A stretch of 64,000 nt of DNA from Vitellaria paradoxa (lineage: Eukaryota > Streptophyta > Magnoliopsida > Ericales > Sapotaceae): contig CM034238.1 in the NCBI GenBank assembly GCA_019916065.1, positions 29,313,246 to 29,377,245 of the forward strand, written 5' to 3'. How positions within the stretch are numbered: position 1 is the first letter of the stretch; every line of letters starts with the position of its first letter. Below the pieces are notes generated by a model. It saw only the letters and a list, made by a program, of their open reading frames with translations. It did not search any database and was not told where the DNA came from. A program made the position numbers and the translations under genes. This document shows positions 44,191 to 56,618 of this stretch, in pieces.

Positions 44191-46899
44191 AGACGTATCA
44201 GTGGATCGTTGAATGTTTTACATTTTCTATGAACTGGTCATGTGTAAAAAAATCCAAAGTGTGTTTCTGAGCAAATATTTCAGTCTTTACCCTCTGCTTG
44301 TTAACAATTCTCTTGTTTTTTAATTGCTGTTCATTCGTAAAAATTTATGGCCCCATTTGGTAACCGTTTTGCAATTTTTTTCATGTTTTTTAATTATTGT
44401 TGTGTTTCTGTCTCCAAAATTTGGTCAAGTAGGAACACAAACATGTTGCTTCAATCTGTTTATTTATTTATTTATTTATTTTTGTTTCCCTGACAAATTA
44501 AATGTAAACAAGGATGGATGTTCACACTCTCTTTTCTTCCCTTATAAAAATTTTTTCCAATTATAATAATTTGTCTATTTCTGTTATCGCATGTTAATGC
44601 ACAATATTCTAAAATGATGAATTCCGTATAAACTAAATTTTCTTTTTAATAAATTAGAACTCTTAAATTAAATTAATTAAATTAATTTGTGAAGCCTGGA
44701 ATTAATTTATTTCTACTAAATAATTATATTAATTTAGGCATTTAATTAATGGTATTAGATATTATTAGAGTATTTTCGCCAAATAATGAAATACAATATT
44801 TTAACTTAATTTAATACAATATGTTATTTTAATTAGTGGGAATGATTCTTACCAAAGTTATTTTGAATAAGTATCGTAATTAATTTATTTAATCAGCTCC
44901 AATTCAATAATTAAGGTAAACAAGAGTAGTTTAGTTACTATTAACAATATGTTATGAAAATATATTCCACAAATATCATAATCAAATTAAATTAGTTTAA
45001 TATCTCATTTAAATAACACATCAGTAAGTTTATACAACTTACATTTTGATTGAGTTCAAAATTTTGTACAAATATCGTACTTAGGATGTCGTAGTTTTAA
45101 TTACGAAAAATATATTTTACTCTATTATTATCACTTGTTGCTCTAACGAAATTATCATTGTTAGATACTGGCCATTACTGGAGTAAACGATGTGTCACAT
45201 ATAGTTTACTCAATTTTTTTTTGATAATATAATCTAATTAAATTATTTTAAAATATATTTATTAAATAGAATTAAGTCTTAACCAGCAAATATGATTTTG
45301 TTTCATGAAAAAAAAAAATAGTAACATTTGGTAAGTAACATTGTATTTCGAAACACAATTTTAGTTTCCATTTAAGAAGAAGAAAAACGAAAGGAAAAAC
45401 GATAACAGCATAGAAAAAACACCACGTTGCAAGAAAATTGTGTGCAAGTATAAACATTATCGCGTTACGCCTGCTGCTGTAAACTATTTGACTTTTAACT
45501 TAAATTAGTGAGGATTTTGCATATTCTAATTCGCTGGTTAATGTAAAGATTTAGAAGGTGTTACACTAAAATAATTACTAAAACATATACTAATTTAATT
45601 TACATTGTGCTTGTTTTACTAAATAAAAACTAGAAATTTCTGCCATTCAATTACACGCCCTCGCAAAGAAGTGTGGCATTGAATTATGATTTCAAACACT
45701 CTCATCAGATTGTGTATTAGTAGCTGGAGTCATCCGGAGCAACAGAGAAAATAAGTGTGCAAAAATAGTAAATGTATTCAAAAAAAAAAAAAAAAAAAAA
45801 AAAGAAAAGAAAATCATTCAGCCTAACAACATTCAAGTCTACATGTCATCTTGCATAACCAGTAAGTTTGTTTCCAAGACAGAAACAGTGTGGAGCAGCT
45901 GAAAAAGTGAATGTAACTCCATATGATAATTTGAAGAACATACATGTATATCGTACATAGCGAGGATTTCGAGAGATATGCATAACAAATGTACCAATTA
46001 ACAAGAAAAGAAAATCATGGCAGACATCGTCAGCAGTTGTTATATGCCTTCAACTGGAAGCGAGAAAATGGGCCCATAAAATGAGCGCCATGCTAAAGTC
46101 TGGATGCATGTATCTATTACTAGCTTTCACTATAAAACATAATAGGCAAATGGCTGTGTTAAATCAAAACCATTGTTACCCTGTTTTAATTTTTTAAGAA
46201 CTAAGATGCCAAATTAAGAAACTATGAAATTTCTCGTAATTACAGTATTTTAAAGCAAGCACTACATGGTTTTGAAAAGACATAGTATACACATTAATCG
46301 ACTACTTTCCTAAATTTGTAGGCTAAGTGGTGAGTTTTTAATAGTATTAGAACCATCCTTGAAAGAAGGCTTCCATGAGCCTCCAAGGTAAACATTGATG
46401 GGCCATCCAATTAGTGTAGCTTCGTGGGCGAGAAATAAGAGATAAAAAATTCCAGCAGTTCAGTTACTAACAAGTGTAAGCTGGGTTAAAAAAGGGTCTG
46501 GGTAAAACGTGACAAACCCATAGAATGCCAATATTGGCCAATAATGGCACAAGGGAAAAGTAGCTATTTCTCAGTGTAAGTTTGGAGCAGATTAAAAGTT
46601 TTTTAACTACTAAGAATATGACAATAAATATTTGGAGAGCATTTGATAAATCGTAGAATGTGAATCTGGAAAACAAAAAGAAAAAAAAAAAAGAAACCCC
46701 CCAACAAAGAAGAAATGGCATAGGGCTAAAGTAGTTATCGATTTCGACCTAAGTGTGAAAGTGAACTCAGGGGATAAAATTAATGGGCAGCCTAGGGCAT
46801 ATGCAATACATTAGTTAATAAAAGCATGAACATTTTAAACATCTAACCAACTCAAGGAAAACTAGCAAAGATAGATAGATGGTTACCTTTACGATGGAG
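44191..46899. other. AT-rich part of the large insert, nothing recognised
   Basis: Includes (TTTA)n at 44458-44482 and a run of about 25 A at 45779-45803 that may be a retroposon tail. No coding domain was found. Confidence 0.45.
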
Positions 46900-48062
46900 A
46901 TGGAGCAGTCTATAGGGGGCCCTGAGTTTTTGTCCCACTAGCCCGAAGGGAAGCTCGGCCACTGTTCACCCATCCACTTGGCCCATAGCTTTGATTGGCA
47001 TTCATTTGGTGCACTTCTGATCGCATGATATCAATGGAGTGTTGTTGGTAGTCCTTCGAGTGTGTAGCTGCAGCGTGCTTTTGCTCCATTAATAAGTGAT
47101 GGAATTCTCTTTATTCAGCGTTGGCTTACTGCTCCTGGTCGAATCTTAACGATAAAGCATCTAGTGAGTTGATATGTCTACAGATGAGCTGCCATCCTCC
47201 ATGTCTTCAGTGGCTGCAATCTGTTTCTCCGTCTTCCTGTGCTTGCTTTAGGCGAGAGATATGTTCAGCTTATTTTTGTCGATTAGCTTTTCCTGTGGCA
47301 GCATCTTTTCGTTGGGCGTAATGTGAATGCCATCTTGTCTCGCACATTTTGTTATGAACAGGCCAAAAGGGGAGGTGGCTGGATTATGAGCATTTGTTAA
47401 GTGAGAGTTCACCCCAATAAGATGCTGTTACATTGGGCCCTGCTTGTCATGATGGCTGTCGGCAACGTCACCCTTTCAACAGTAAGTCAAACGTGCGTTT
47501 CTGTGGAATTAACGACAATGTGGAGACGATGTTGAGAATGCAATATTCATCTTTCAACTCCTGTTGCGGGTACGTCAGCATGGTCCACGGAGTGTTTTGC
47601 TTGCTAATAAAGGGAAGGAGCTCCGCGGTGTCCTACTTATCATCATAGTGATACTGAGGATCTGAAACAACTGGAAGGATGGTGCTGAAATGCGTTGGCC
47701 CGATTATGTAGTCTCTTCCCCGTAGCTTTGACAAAATGTGTGGCCCATCAGGGTAGAACTCAGTTTCCTTCAAATTTGCATAGATCTCACGCGTGAGTTC
47801 TTTGTGGACCTGACCATCCTGGCTTAAGAAGATGTACCATCCACGTTGCTCCAACGTGTGCAAGCTACTAAGCTGCGTATTATATAGTCATTGAAGGCTA
47901 GGAATCACTTGTCAACAACTGCCTTCTTGAAGCATTGTTCTGTGTACTTCCTTTGCGCCTCTTTGCCGGTGAATCTGTGGCCATCATATCCTAATTTTTC
48001 TCGGTGGCCTTGTGCGCTAGATGCTTGATATGCCTGCCAGTGGAGGATGCCATGCCTGCAGT
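46900..48062 (-). pseudogene. Degenerate 'putative plant transposon protein' relic
   Basis: Read on the minus strand from about 48050: KLGYDGHRFTGKEAQRKY, then RGWYIFLSQDGQVHKELTRE followed by IYANL and LRGRDYIIGP (47863-47633). This resembles the KELVREFYANL..VRGK.V block of an uncharacterised plant transposon domain. Further down is a Gln/His-rich tail ending near 46905 (KDYQQHSIDIMRSEVHQMNA). Many stops and frameshifts. It runs opposite to the Harbinger ORFs, so it may be a separate nested element or cargo. Confidence 0.5.
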
Positions 48063-51000
48063 AAGCCCAAAAACAACAAAGGAAAGCATGGTTAATAACT
48101 CAACAGACGTATGTCAAAATAAAATGATCATGCAATGATGGAGTTGAATTATGAGAATTCTCCTCTTTAATTGAATGACAAAATGTTAAATATTAAGAAA
48201 GTAAAATGTTACCATATGTCGATAATAGTGAACATATTCAATACAGCACGTCATACCAAATAGTGGTTATATGTAACCGTGGGATTGTTTGAGCTTTGAC
48301 TAAACCATACGCAACTAAAAACAACTGATCTTTTTGTAGTTGGATCTTTGATTAGACAAAAGGATCCTTTTGTAGTTATTACAAAATAATTATTATAAAA
48401 GGATCAATTGTTAGCTCAATGCACCAACTACAAAAGGATCAATTGTTAGCTCAAAGCTCCAACTACAAAGCTAAAAGCTCCAATTGCATGGACAGTCATT
48501 GTTACATAGACAAAAGGATCAATTGTTAGCAATATCAAAATAGCTACATATGTAAACACCTCTCCCCATCTCTTTCTCTCTCGATAAGGATAGCCTGGAA
48601 GGATCCAAAATCTATCCCCACTGTCATTGTGATTCTCGTTGCTGATTATTAATAGTAACAATTGGTCCTTGTAACAAAGTGAAGTGAATATTTCCACCCA
48701 AAAACCAGCCAGAGGAAAAGCTTGAAGATGCTTGAAAAAAGTAAGGAAGTAAAGGGAAAGGAGGCTCAATTTGTTTCCTTTTTCTTTTTTGTGTAGACTC
48801 TGGCAAGCATCGTTTTCTTACTTATTTTTTTTAAATTTCTAATTTTATTTTTATGCTCTTTACTTTCATTCTCCCTTCTTTACCTTCTTGGTTGAGAGAA
48901 GTGAGAATGGTCTTGGGTTTCTTGTAGTACTATTCTTGTCCTTTCTATTTCCTTCACTTCTTCAGCCTAAATTTGTTGCTTAAAAGGCTAGATTCTTGAT
49001 GGGTTTGGCCGATGTGGCATTGTTTGTTTCCTCAGAAAGTTGAATTCCTTTCTTCTACTGAACTTTTAGTCTATCTCATGTATATATAAGACTTGTTGAT
49101 CTTTTTTAAATCTAATATTTCGTGGCGAATTGTTAGCTAATCTTTCTTGGGTTCTGTTGATCAAGCTGGAAGGTTCCACCTAATAAGAGGTTTTCTTTTC
49201 TATAATTTGGATTTTTATTTCCATTTCCCACTTCTTTAGTTTTTTGTTAAATTCCTGGAATTCACCACCCTAATTTTGAGGTTCAATTCTTGTTATCTAT
49301 TGAGCTTTGTTTCCCCGTATAATTAGTTTCATGTCTTGTCCGTTTTTCCTTCTTTTCCAATGGTTTAACCAATTTGGGATTTTGGGGTTGTTTATTGATA
49401 ACAAGCTCTGATCTTTTTCCTTTTATCTGCCCCCTTATTGTTGGTTTCTGTAATTCCATTCTGATTGGGTTCCTCATTTCTTGGGAACTTGTCATGGAGA
49501 ACCCATTGAGAACTCACAAAACCAATTTGACAACTCAATAATTCCAAAGGGGAATGAGCTAGTAGTTTTGAATTCCCCAAAACAGGGAAACCAAATTTGC
49601 CCTTTTATAGCCCAACTCCCCTGTGCAATGTATTCATGAACTCACCTTGGAGGAACTTACCATGGCTAAATTCACCTGTCAACTCTAATGTGAGTTCAAG
49701 CCCCCTGTACATCTTTAAGTGCCCATTTCCTCCACCTTCCCAAGCAAAGCACATTCGTGCATTGCTAGGTCATAGGCATGGCTCAGTCAAGCCTAATAAG
49801 GCCTCCATACTTGAGATAGTGAGGTTGAATTGGGTTTGGGCAAAAATTTTGGGTTTCCTAAGCAATTCATGACCTATTATGAACTTGGGGAAGAGGTGGG
49901 GCGTGGGCATTTTGGCTATACTTGTTTAGTAGTGGCAAAGAGAGAGAGCTTAAACGGGTAGGATGTAGCAGTCAAGGTAAACAATTGCTTTAAATAAATA
50001 ATTACTTTAAATATTTCGCAAAATAAACAATTGCTTTTAATATTTTGCAAAATAATTATTACAAAATAATTGCTTTAAACTCAAATTATTAGAAAATAAT
50101 TGCCCCTGTAGTAGATTAATCCGTGTGAACCTAAAAGTAAAACTGTGCTAAAGGATCATGCCTAACCGCTAGAACGGATGTTGGCAGACGATAAACCATG
50201 GGAATGACTCTATCCAAACCATTCCCACGGTTTTTTGCAGAACAAGGATGGATCAGGAATGGCATGATTCGATAAGTTCTGGATATGTCCATGCTTGAAA
50301 GACAGCATGCATTTGGATGTTACTCCCAAAATAAAGCAAACCAGCATATACCATCTAAGTTGTCCATGCGTAATTGCTTTAAACCACGTAATAGTTTCAA
50401 CATAAATAACATAATACACCCAACCACATGCACAGGCACCAAAACATAAACATATAAAGTTCCTAATCAACAAAATCGTAAATAGAACTCTCGTAATTAA
50501 ATGAAAAAACCAGAATGACCCATTAAATGAAACTCAAACCAACCACATTCAATAGCGCAGCATCAACTCAAATCAAGTATAGTCACTTAGCATTTCTACA
50601 ATAATTTGTGGACTTACAAATTCTCAAGAAGTGAGATAACAAAAATAAATCATTAACTAACTAATCTAATCAGCATTGGTGAACAAACTTTCACACGTAC
50701 ATCTTTCAAAGGGAAAGGAAATTCGAAGTAAAAAGAGGGCCATAACATCTAAATTGTAATTTGACATTTAATTGCACTGCCATCGACATCTTGGTTGTAG
50801 ACCGAAAAAGATACCATTTTTGTTAATGGTATGGTATGTGCACTAGTGCATTTTGGTATACCATTTATAAAAAAAATATATACCTAGTTATAAAGTTTGA
50901 TGAATACAATGTGGCACTACAATACAATGCAAGCCATTTTAACATGATTAAAAAATCGTATAACATATATATTCGAAAAAATTAAAATATAATATTGTCT

Positions 51001-52912
51001 TTTGATAAATGAATGGTTTAAATAACCATTTTGGTGTTGCCACACTAATAAAAATATTTAAAACACATTTAAGCACAAAATCCATTCATATGTATCAAAA
51101 CGAGCGTAAAATTTTGCTTTCCTTAAAGTCCATGTGTTACTTAAAGTCAAAAATAAAGAGAACTAATTTAGGACCTAATACTAATAGATAGCGGTTAGAA
51201 GGGTTTAATTCAACTTATGCTTAAGACCAAGAATTTTTATTAATACTTATGGATGTAAGTGGGGCAGTTGCATGAGGATCCCCAAACGGAGGTTGGATCG
51301 TTGACAGGTGCCTGTAGAAAAGAAAAAATAAAAGAAAAAATAGGAGCTTGTTTTTTAGATTCTTTGCTTTTCTTATGTTCTTATCATTTTCCCATTATAT
51401 TCCTTTCCCTTTCCTGCAATCAATTTGCAATCCAAAAACAAGTGATATAAACAGTTTTAGAATTTGTTATATTGCCAATGGGATCTACAGGGCTTCCCTG
51501 TCACCCCTTTTTCTTTTTATCTGTTTAGTTTTTCTTTTCTATGGATAAAAAAAACAACTGCATACGCCTTCACCATAAAACAAGGATTCACGTGAATAAA
51601 ATAAATGCAGTATTAAACATTAAAACACCAAAAAAAAAAATTATATTTCTTACAGCATATACCATTTAAAAACCACTTATAATAATGACAAGCCTAAGAA
51701 GGGCCTAATGCAAGAGACTCCGTATTGCAGGGTTTTAATAAGATGTACGAAACCTTATCTTACTTATAGAGATAATCTTTCTAGGGTTTGAAATCGTGAC
51801 CTATCATAATGAAACAATCTTACCATTACTCCAAGGCTAGAATTGTAAAGGGTTACCCAAATGTACAAGGCAAGCATTGGGGGAACAGAGAGTTAAATGT
51901 ATGTAACCTTCTTTCTACAAGTAGAGAGGCTACCATAAGAACTAAAAGTTCATCAACTTAGCTAAAATGTAATATTGGGATTCCTAAATAAGAATAACAA
52001 CCCGGTAACAACCTAGTAACCTAGGAGCCCGTAAGAATTGTAAAGTTAACCACACAAGTTATAACTATAATGCATTGAACTGTAAGCTATCCAAATTTGA
52101 TGAAAGTGTCAATTGTGTGTGATTTGCAGTGGTCGAATTCTCAAAACTAGGCTAAAGAAGCCATATGGAGACATGAATCCAACACATTTTAAATTGTCTG
52201 TATCTGGGGTGGTGCTCACTTGAACCACTAAATCAAGTGTCAAACCCTATTTGGATTAACACTTGAACCATTAGATTAAGTGTGGACCCCATTTCAATTA
52301 GGGGGCCTAAAGTGGAAATCATTGCTATAGGTTCCCCTTAATCCAAAACAATGTGGGGTTTGTAGAGGTAATTTTAATAATTTATCATAATGAAATCATC
52401 CTAAACAAATAGACAATTAATGATGTGGTCTACAGTTCCACATATGGAGTGACCAAATATCAAAATTAGATTAATTCAATAGCCAATAAAAACAAAGAGA
52501 TTTCTATATACAACCTTTCAATAAAAGAGAGATTTCTATATGCAATGATATGAGTTGAAACAATACATGAAGTATATGCAATAATTGTAGAATTTTTCAA
52601 AATACAAACTATTTTCGGAACTTACATCACCTAAAGCATCAATGTGTAATATTTGTCTTCAAAATCTTATTAAGAAGTTGCAATGATGCAAGCATCACCC
52701 TTTGACATGATTTTTGTTCCTCCTCTTGAGATTGCTTGCCTTGGATGGCAGCCAAAATGAGTATCAATATTTACAATCATGAATACTAATTTATTAAAGA
52801 AAAATTACCCATTCACCCCTTAAAAAAAGGAAGAAAATGATATCTGTGAATAATTTGGGTAATGACATGCAAACTATTAAGAACCCTAATTACTTCTGAT
52901 CAAAACCTTTCT
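48063..52912. other. Non-coding part of the large insert
   Basis: AT-rich with local repeats: AAAAGGATCAATTGTTAGC three times at 48398-48540, degenerate AATAATTGCTTTAAA words at 49980-50100 and a TTGAACCAYTARATYAAGTG pair at 52222-52282. No gene recognised. Confidence 0.45.
50193..50233 (+). repeat. Internal copy of the GGGAATGGTTT-type word, inverted pair
   Basis: AAACCATGGGAATG then AAACCATTCCCACGGTTTT; same word family as at both ends of the insert. Confidence 0.7.
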
Positions 52913-53234
52913 TGTAATGACCCGCATCCATATAGTATAATATTGTCCACTTTGGGCTTGGTAAGCTGTTTTGCAGGAGATCACCCATCTCGGTACTGTC
53001 CCCACTGGAGCATGCTTAACCCTGGAGTTCTCACTGAATCCAGTGCCCTCATGGCTTTAAAATGCGTTGAACTATATTGATATCGAATATTACATATATG
53101 CCACTTCCTTCCACGACTTAGGCAATGTGGGATGGGAGGCATTGCTTCTTTGCTTCACCTTTGGTTTGCATTGCTTCTCTACTTCACCTCCGGCTTCACT
53201 GTCCCACAAGTGGAGTCCCTCACAGTCCCTCACA
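52913..53234 (+). mobile_element. Cassandra-type TRIM solo LTR with 5S-rRNA-like core
   Basis: It starts TGTAATGACCCGCATCC and ends CCCTCACA; length 322 bp. Flanks are TTTCT (52908-52912) and TTTCC (53235-53239), a 5-bp duplication with one mismatch. On the minus strand it carries GAACTCCAGGGTTAAGCATG and GATGGGTGATCTCCTG, matching the box A/IE and box C region of plant 5S rRNA. That combination defines Cassandra LTRs. No primer site follows, so it is a solo LTR. Confidence 0.88.
52955..53045 (-). promoter_or_regulatory. 5S-rRNA-derived pol III promoter-like segment in the Cassandra LTR
   Basis: The order GAACTCC, GTTAAGCATGCT, GATGGGTGATCTCCTG is that of 5S rRNA box A to box C. It is a part of the LTR, not a 5S gene: the 5' and 3' stem regions are absent. 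Confidence 0.75.
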
Positions 53235-54229
53235 TTTCCAGTTACAAATTTTGTTAATTAGACAACCAAATACTAATAAAAAAATAAAAGAACAATAGTA
53301 AAAATAATAATTCTGAACTTCTATTAATCACCGATATGAAATATTACAGCAAATATTCGTATTGCCCACAAATAACACACACGATAACATATAGGCCTAA
53401 TATCGACCTACAAGTGCAAATTTCCTCAAAGGAAACAATCACTTAATCTAAAACGTTGGTTTTTCACTCAACAACCGAAATACATGACAGAGAAATCAAA
53501 CATGCCATTTCAGAGCACAATTAAGAAACCAAAACTGTATTGTACCTGAGGCTAAAGGCTCTAAACCCTGACCGAAGTAAAAAATATATGCGTGGATTTA
53601 TATATATATATATATATATGCATGTGGTGTACCTGGAAATGCGCGAGTTGCAAAGATGAACGAAAACCCCAAATGTCCCCCTCGGCAATTCCCATCTTCG
53701 TTGGAAAAGAACCCCTAAGCAAGGATTGTGAAGGCTCTTATCCTTCGTGAACCCTAGCGATAAAAGGTCTGTTGGTTGGCTAAATAAAAAACTTCGGTAA
53801 ATAAATTCTAAGCACAAACCAAACAACATACCTTAATCGACTAGAATTCTAACAATACCCTTATTGGCTTCCAATAGGCTGCAGTGACAGTGGATTAGAG
53901 GCAACATTCACCGCTGGGCAGGGAGAAACAGAGAGGGAAAAGAGAGCAGAAGAAACTTAGGGCAAAAGAAACCACCTGGGCAGTTTATGTATGAATCATG
54001 GGAATGCTCTTCGGAAAACCGTTCCCACAAATATATGTTTGGGGGGGCGGGGGGAGGTTCAACAACAAGCAAAATTTGATTGGGAGTATACATGTAACGA
54101 GAGCTTTGTTTTTCATGCCCACGTTAAAATCTTAGAATGGTGCTTGTTCTTGTTTAATTACCTCACTCCAAGATAAAAGCTCAAATGAATATTCAGATTA
54201 TAAATTCAAATTTAAAGAAAATGTTAAGT
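53235..54229. other. Large insert, nothing coding
   Basis: Includes a (TA)n run at 53601-53620 and another GGGAATG..AAAACCGTTCCCAC pair at 53999-54028. Confidence 0.5.
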
Positions 54230-55620
54230 GAGGTAAATCAAGACAAGTTTTCCCCCAAGTGCAAGGTGTGGTTGAAGCACAAAATAACTGGTAAGTCCCA
54301 GGTCATTTCCACAGGGATCTAGGGAGTAATGAAGTGAATGACTCTAATGGAGATTAATTTGGCAAAACACAACTCACAGAAAAATGCAAAATAGAAAATT
54401 AAAATCTGATTTGGTTGGTTGATGATTTTGAACTAACTTTCCAAAAGCAAAGTGAATTTAAACTAAAAGATTAAGTGATAAAAAGTTGAGCAAGGCAAGT
54501 TTAATACCAATCCAAATGAATTTCAAGTGCCAAGAGCTTATAAATTTACCAAATCAATTTGTACTGATTTTTGAGAAAATTAATTTCAATTGAAACAAAC
54601 CATGGATTAAACACTCAATGTGCATAACCTATTTTAAGGACAATAGGAGTTCTAATTCTAGCAACCCACATACAACAATGTCATGAGAGTTCTAAGTTAA
54701 GCAACACCTATGAACTCATCAATAGGATATACAAAGTTGGATTAATCGGGTCTTGAATCAATGAGTTCTAAGACACCCAGCTACAAATTGATTTGATAAC
54801 CATAAAAACTCAAGGTAAATTCATGAAGTTCGGCCACTTGAGATTCATTGGAAGGGCATTACCCTTGCCTTGGCTCAAGAAAACTTAGCCGAGCATGTTG
54901 AAAAGAAGATAAACAGAAATGAAAATCTGATTCGAAGACATTGCAATCTGAAATTGAAGGTTTAATGGATTTAGACTTGAAAATCTGATTACAGAAATTG
55001 GAATGAATTCAAAGTGTAAATCTCCAAAACTCTAATGCTGAATTCAAAATCCAATGTAAAACTATGAACTCTCAATGAAAAACTCTCCAAAACTCTCCCT
55101 ACGAAATCTGAATTTTTTTTTTCAGCCAAATGCTCTCTGTTTTCTTGTCGCGTGGGTCTCACTCCCCTTCTTTCTTCCTTCTCTCTCCTCCTTTTCTCTC
55201 TCCTCTAACCGAATGTTCCCCTCATGATGGCTTCTTCTCTCTCCTATATCTTTTCCTGATTTGCCCTCCCTGGATTGCAGGTTACATCACGTGGGGAAGT
55301 TGGGGTCACATGGAATTCGTTGCTGTGAAGAAACTTATATTCGAATACAGTAAAACCATATTCGAATATGATCCCCTGCTGCAGAAATTTCCAGAATAAT
55401 GATTCTGATCTCTTTGCATTGATTTCAACTGAATTTTCTTCTTCTTCTGAAATAGCTTCAATCCTTTGATGTGTTGTGCAGCATGCTTTCTTCTCAACAT
55501 CCTCAATGTAGCTTAATTTCTTGTTCTTGTGATGGAAATCAACACACATTCCACTTTGGAGATATGGAGATGAAATCTGCACAAAACATAGATTTTATGT
55601 CTTTTTATGATGTGTGCAAG
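54230..55620 (-). mobile_element. Putative minus-strand Gypsy-type LTR
   Basis: The reverse strand near 54330-54250 reads CTAGATCCCTGTGGAAATGA and GACCTGGGACTTACC, the phrase typical of the 3' region of Athila/Tat-like LTRs. Upstream in that sense, at 55336-55367, lie CATATTCGAATATG (perfect palindrome) and TATTCGAATA. Edges not fixed; no partner LTR. Confidence 0.4.
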
Positions 55621-55764
55621 TGTAATTTGAATGTATAAATATGTAACAATTGATGTCCAATCAAATGGTTTCCATGCATTCCGTTCGCACTGATTGCATT
55701 TTTCTGGGGAAATTACTTGCACCATCCTCACCTACTGGGATTAAAAAATGGTTCTAGACAATAA

Positions 55765-55804
55765 ACTGTGGGAACGGAATCACGTAAACCATTCCCACGG
55801 TTTT
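55765..55804 (+). repeat. Right subterminal GGGAACGG / ATTCCCACGGTTTT pair
   Basis: AACTGTGGGAACGG then AAACCATTCCCACGGTTTT, about 245-280 bp from the right end of the large insert. Confidence 0.7.
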
Positions 55805-56050
55805 GTGGGCCCGACCACAATGGTACTCGTTCGAAAGATTTCAACTCCGAGAACATGATTGCTAAAAAAAATTTTTGCACTCGCTTAACCTCCTCCCAGA
55901 TTTTTATTTTTTAATGAAATATTGAGGTTTTTTGAAATTAGTGAAAGTGAGGATGTGGAAATGTGTGATAGAGAATTTTAGTGATTTTTGGAAGTTGTTG
56001 GAGTTTTATTTGGACTTGTTTTGTTTGTTAGGACACCAAACGGTGCCTAA

Positions 56051-56168
56051 GAATAATATATCATATGGATTCGGGTATATATTCTTGCACTAAATATTTT
56101 TGTAGTATAGATAAACTATGAATATCATGATAGTTAAAAATCCTGTTTCCAATGGAAATTATGTTACA
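56051..56168 (+). repeat. Copia 5' LTR, second part
   Basis: Matches 61187-61304 base for base in order, starting at GAATAATA and ending GAAATTATGTTACA. It continues the LTR half that ends at 38493. Confidence 0.9.
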
Positions 56169-56182
56169 TGTGATGTTAGATC
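56169..56182 (+). promoter_or_regulatory. Degenerate copia primer binding site
   Basis: TGTGATGTTAGATC directly after the LTR end matches TGTGGTATCAGAGC at 10 of 14 positions. Confidence 0.45.
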
Positions 56183-56595
56183 TTTAGGTTGAAACTATCA
56201 TGTTTTTTCATTCAATTTACAGAGATTGTTTTGACAGATTGGTCTAATTAATGTTCTTTTATTAATTTTATATTATGATCTCTGTTGTAATCTTTATATG
56301 TATGATTTTTATGTTTTTAATTGTTATTGTGCTAAATACAAATTCATATCTCACATGTGTATCTAGTAAATATTATGAGATTTCATATATCACATGTATC
56401 TAGAAAATATTATGGAATTTGATTTTGATATGTTGGAGAATGATGCATGATTTTGTAAGTGATTCTGGTGCAACTTGTAATCTCAAAGTTATGCATTTTA
56501 AAGCCTCCATTTAGTTTATCTGACCACTAGAACATGACTGCAATAAAAAACATAACACATATCAATTCCTATAAAGATTTTATAGCATTCATTTA

Positions 56596-56618
56596 AATAA
56601 AATAAAATAAAATAAAAT
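56596..56618 (+). repeat. (AAAAT)n microsatellite
   Basis: Run of AAAAT units in the gag region of the copia relic. Confidence 0.85.

Larger units (their letters stand above)
38494..56047 (+). mobile_element. 17,554-bp PIF/Harbinger-type element with nested insertions
   Basis: Flanked by TAA (38491-38493 and 56048-56050), the TWA duplication typical of PIF/Harbinger. The left end GTGTGCGTTTAGAGTG and the reversed right end GGCACCGTTTGGTGTC align without gaps at CGTTT and GTG. Inside, on the plus strand, are an ORF1-like Myb/SANT relic and a DDE transposase relic in the usual order. The rest is explained by nested LTRs and unassigned DNA. Inverted ends are short and imperfect, so the class rests on TSD plus content. 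Confidence 0.75.

Noticed and set aside
52955..53045. 5S rRNA gene
   Set aside because: Only the internal promoter part resembles 5S and it lies inside an LTR with TG...CA ends and a target duplication, so it is a Cassandra LTR.
53067..53261. Protein-coding gene near 53.1 kb
   Set aside because: The frame lies largely within the Cassandra LTR.
38494..56047. Two unrelated insertions or an assembly join at 38.49 and 56.05 kb
   Set aside because: The LTR halves meet at the same LTR position, share a 3-bp TAA and total the same 440 bp as the 3' LTR, which fits one insertion event.
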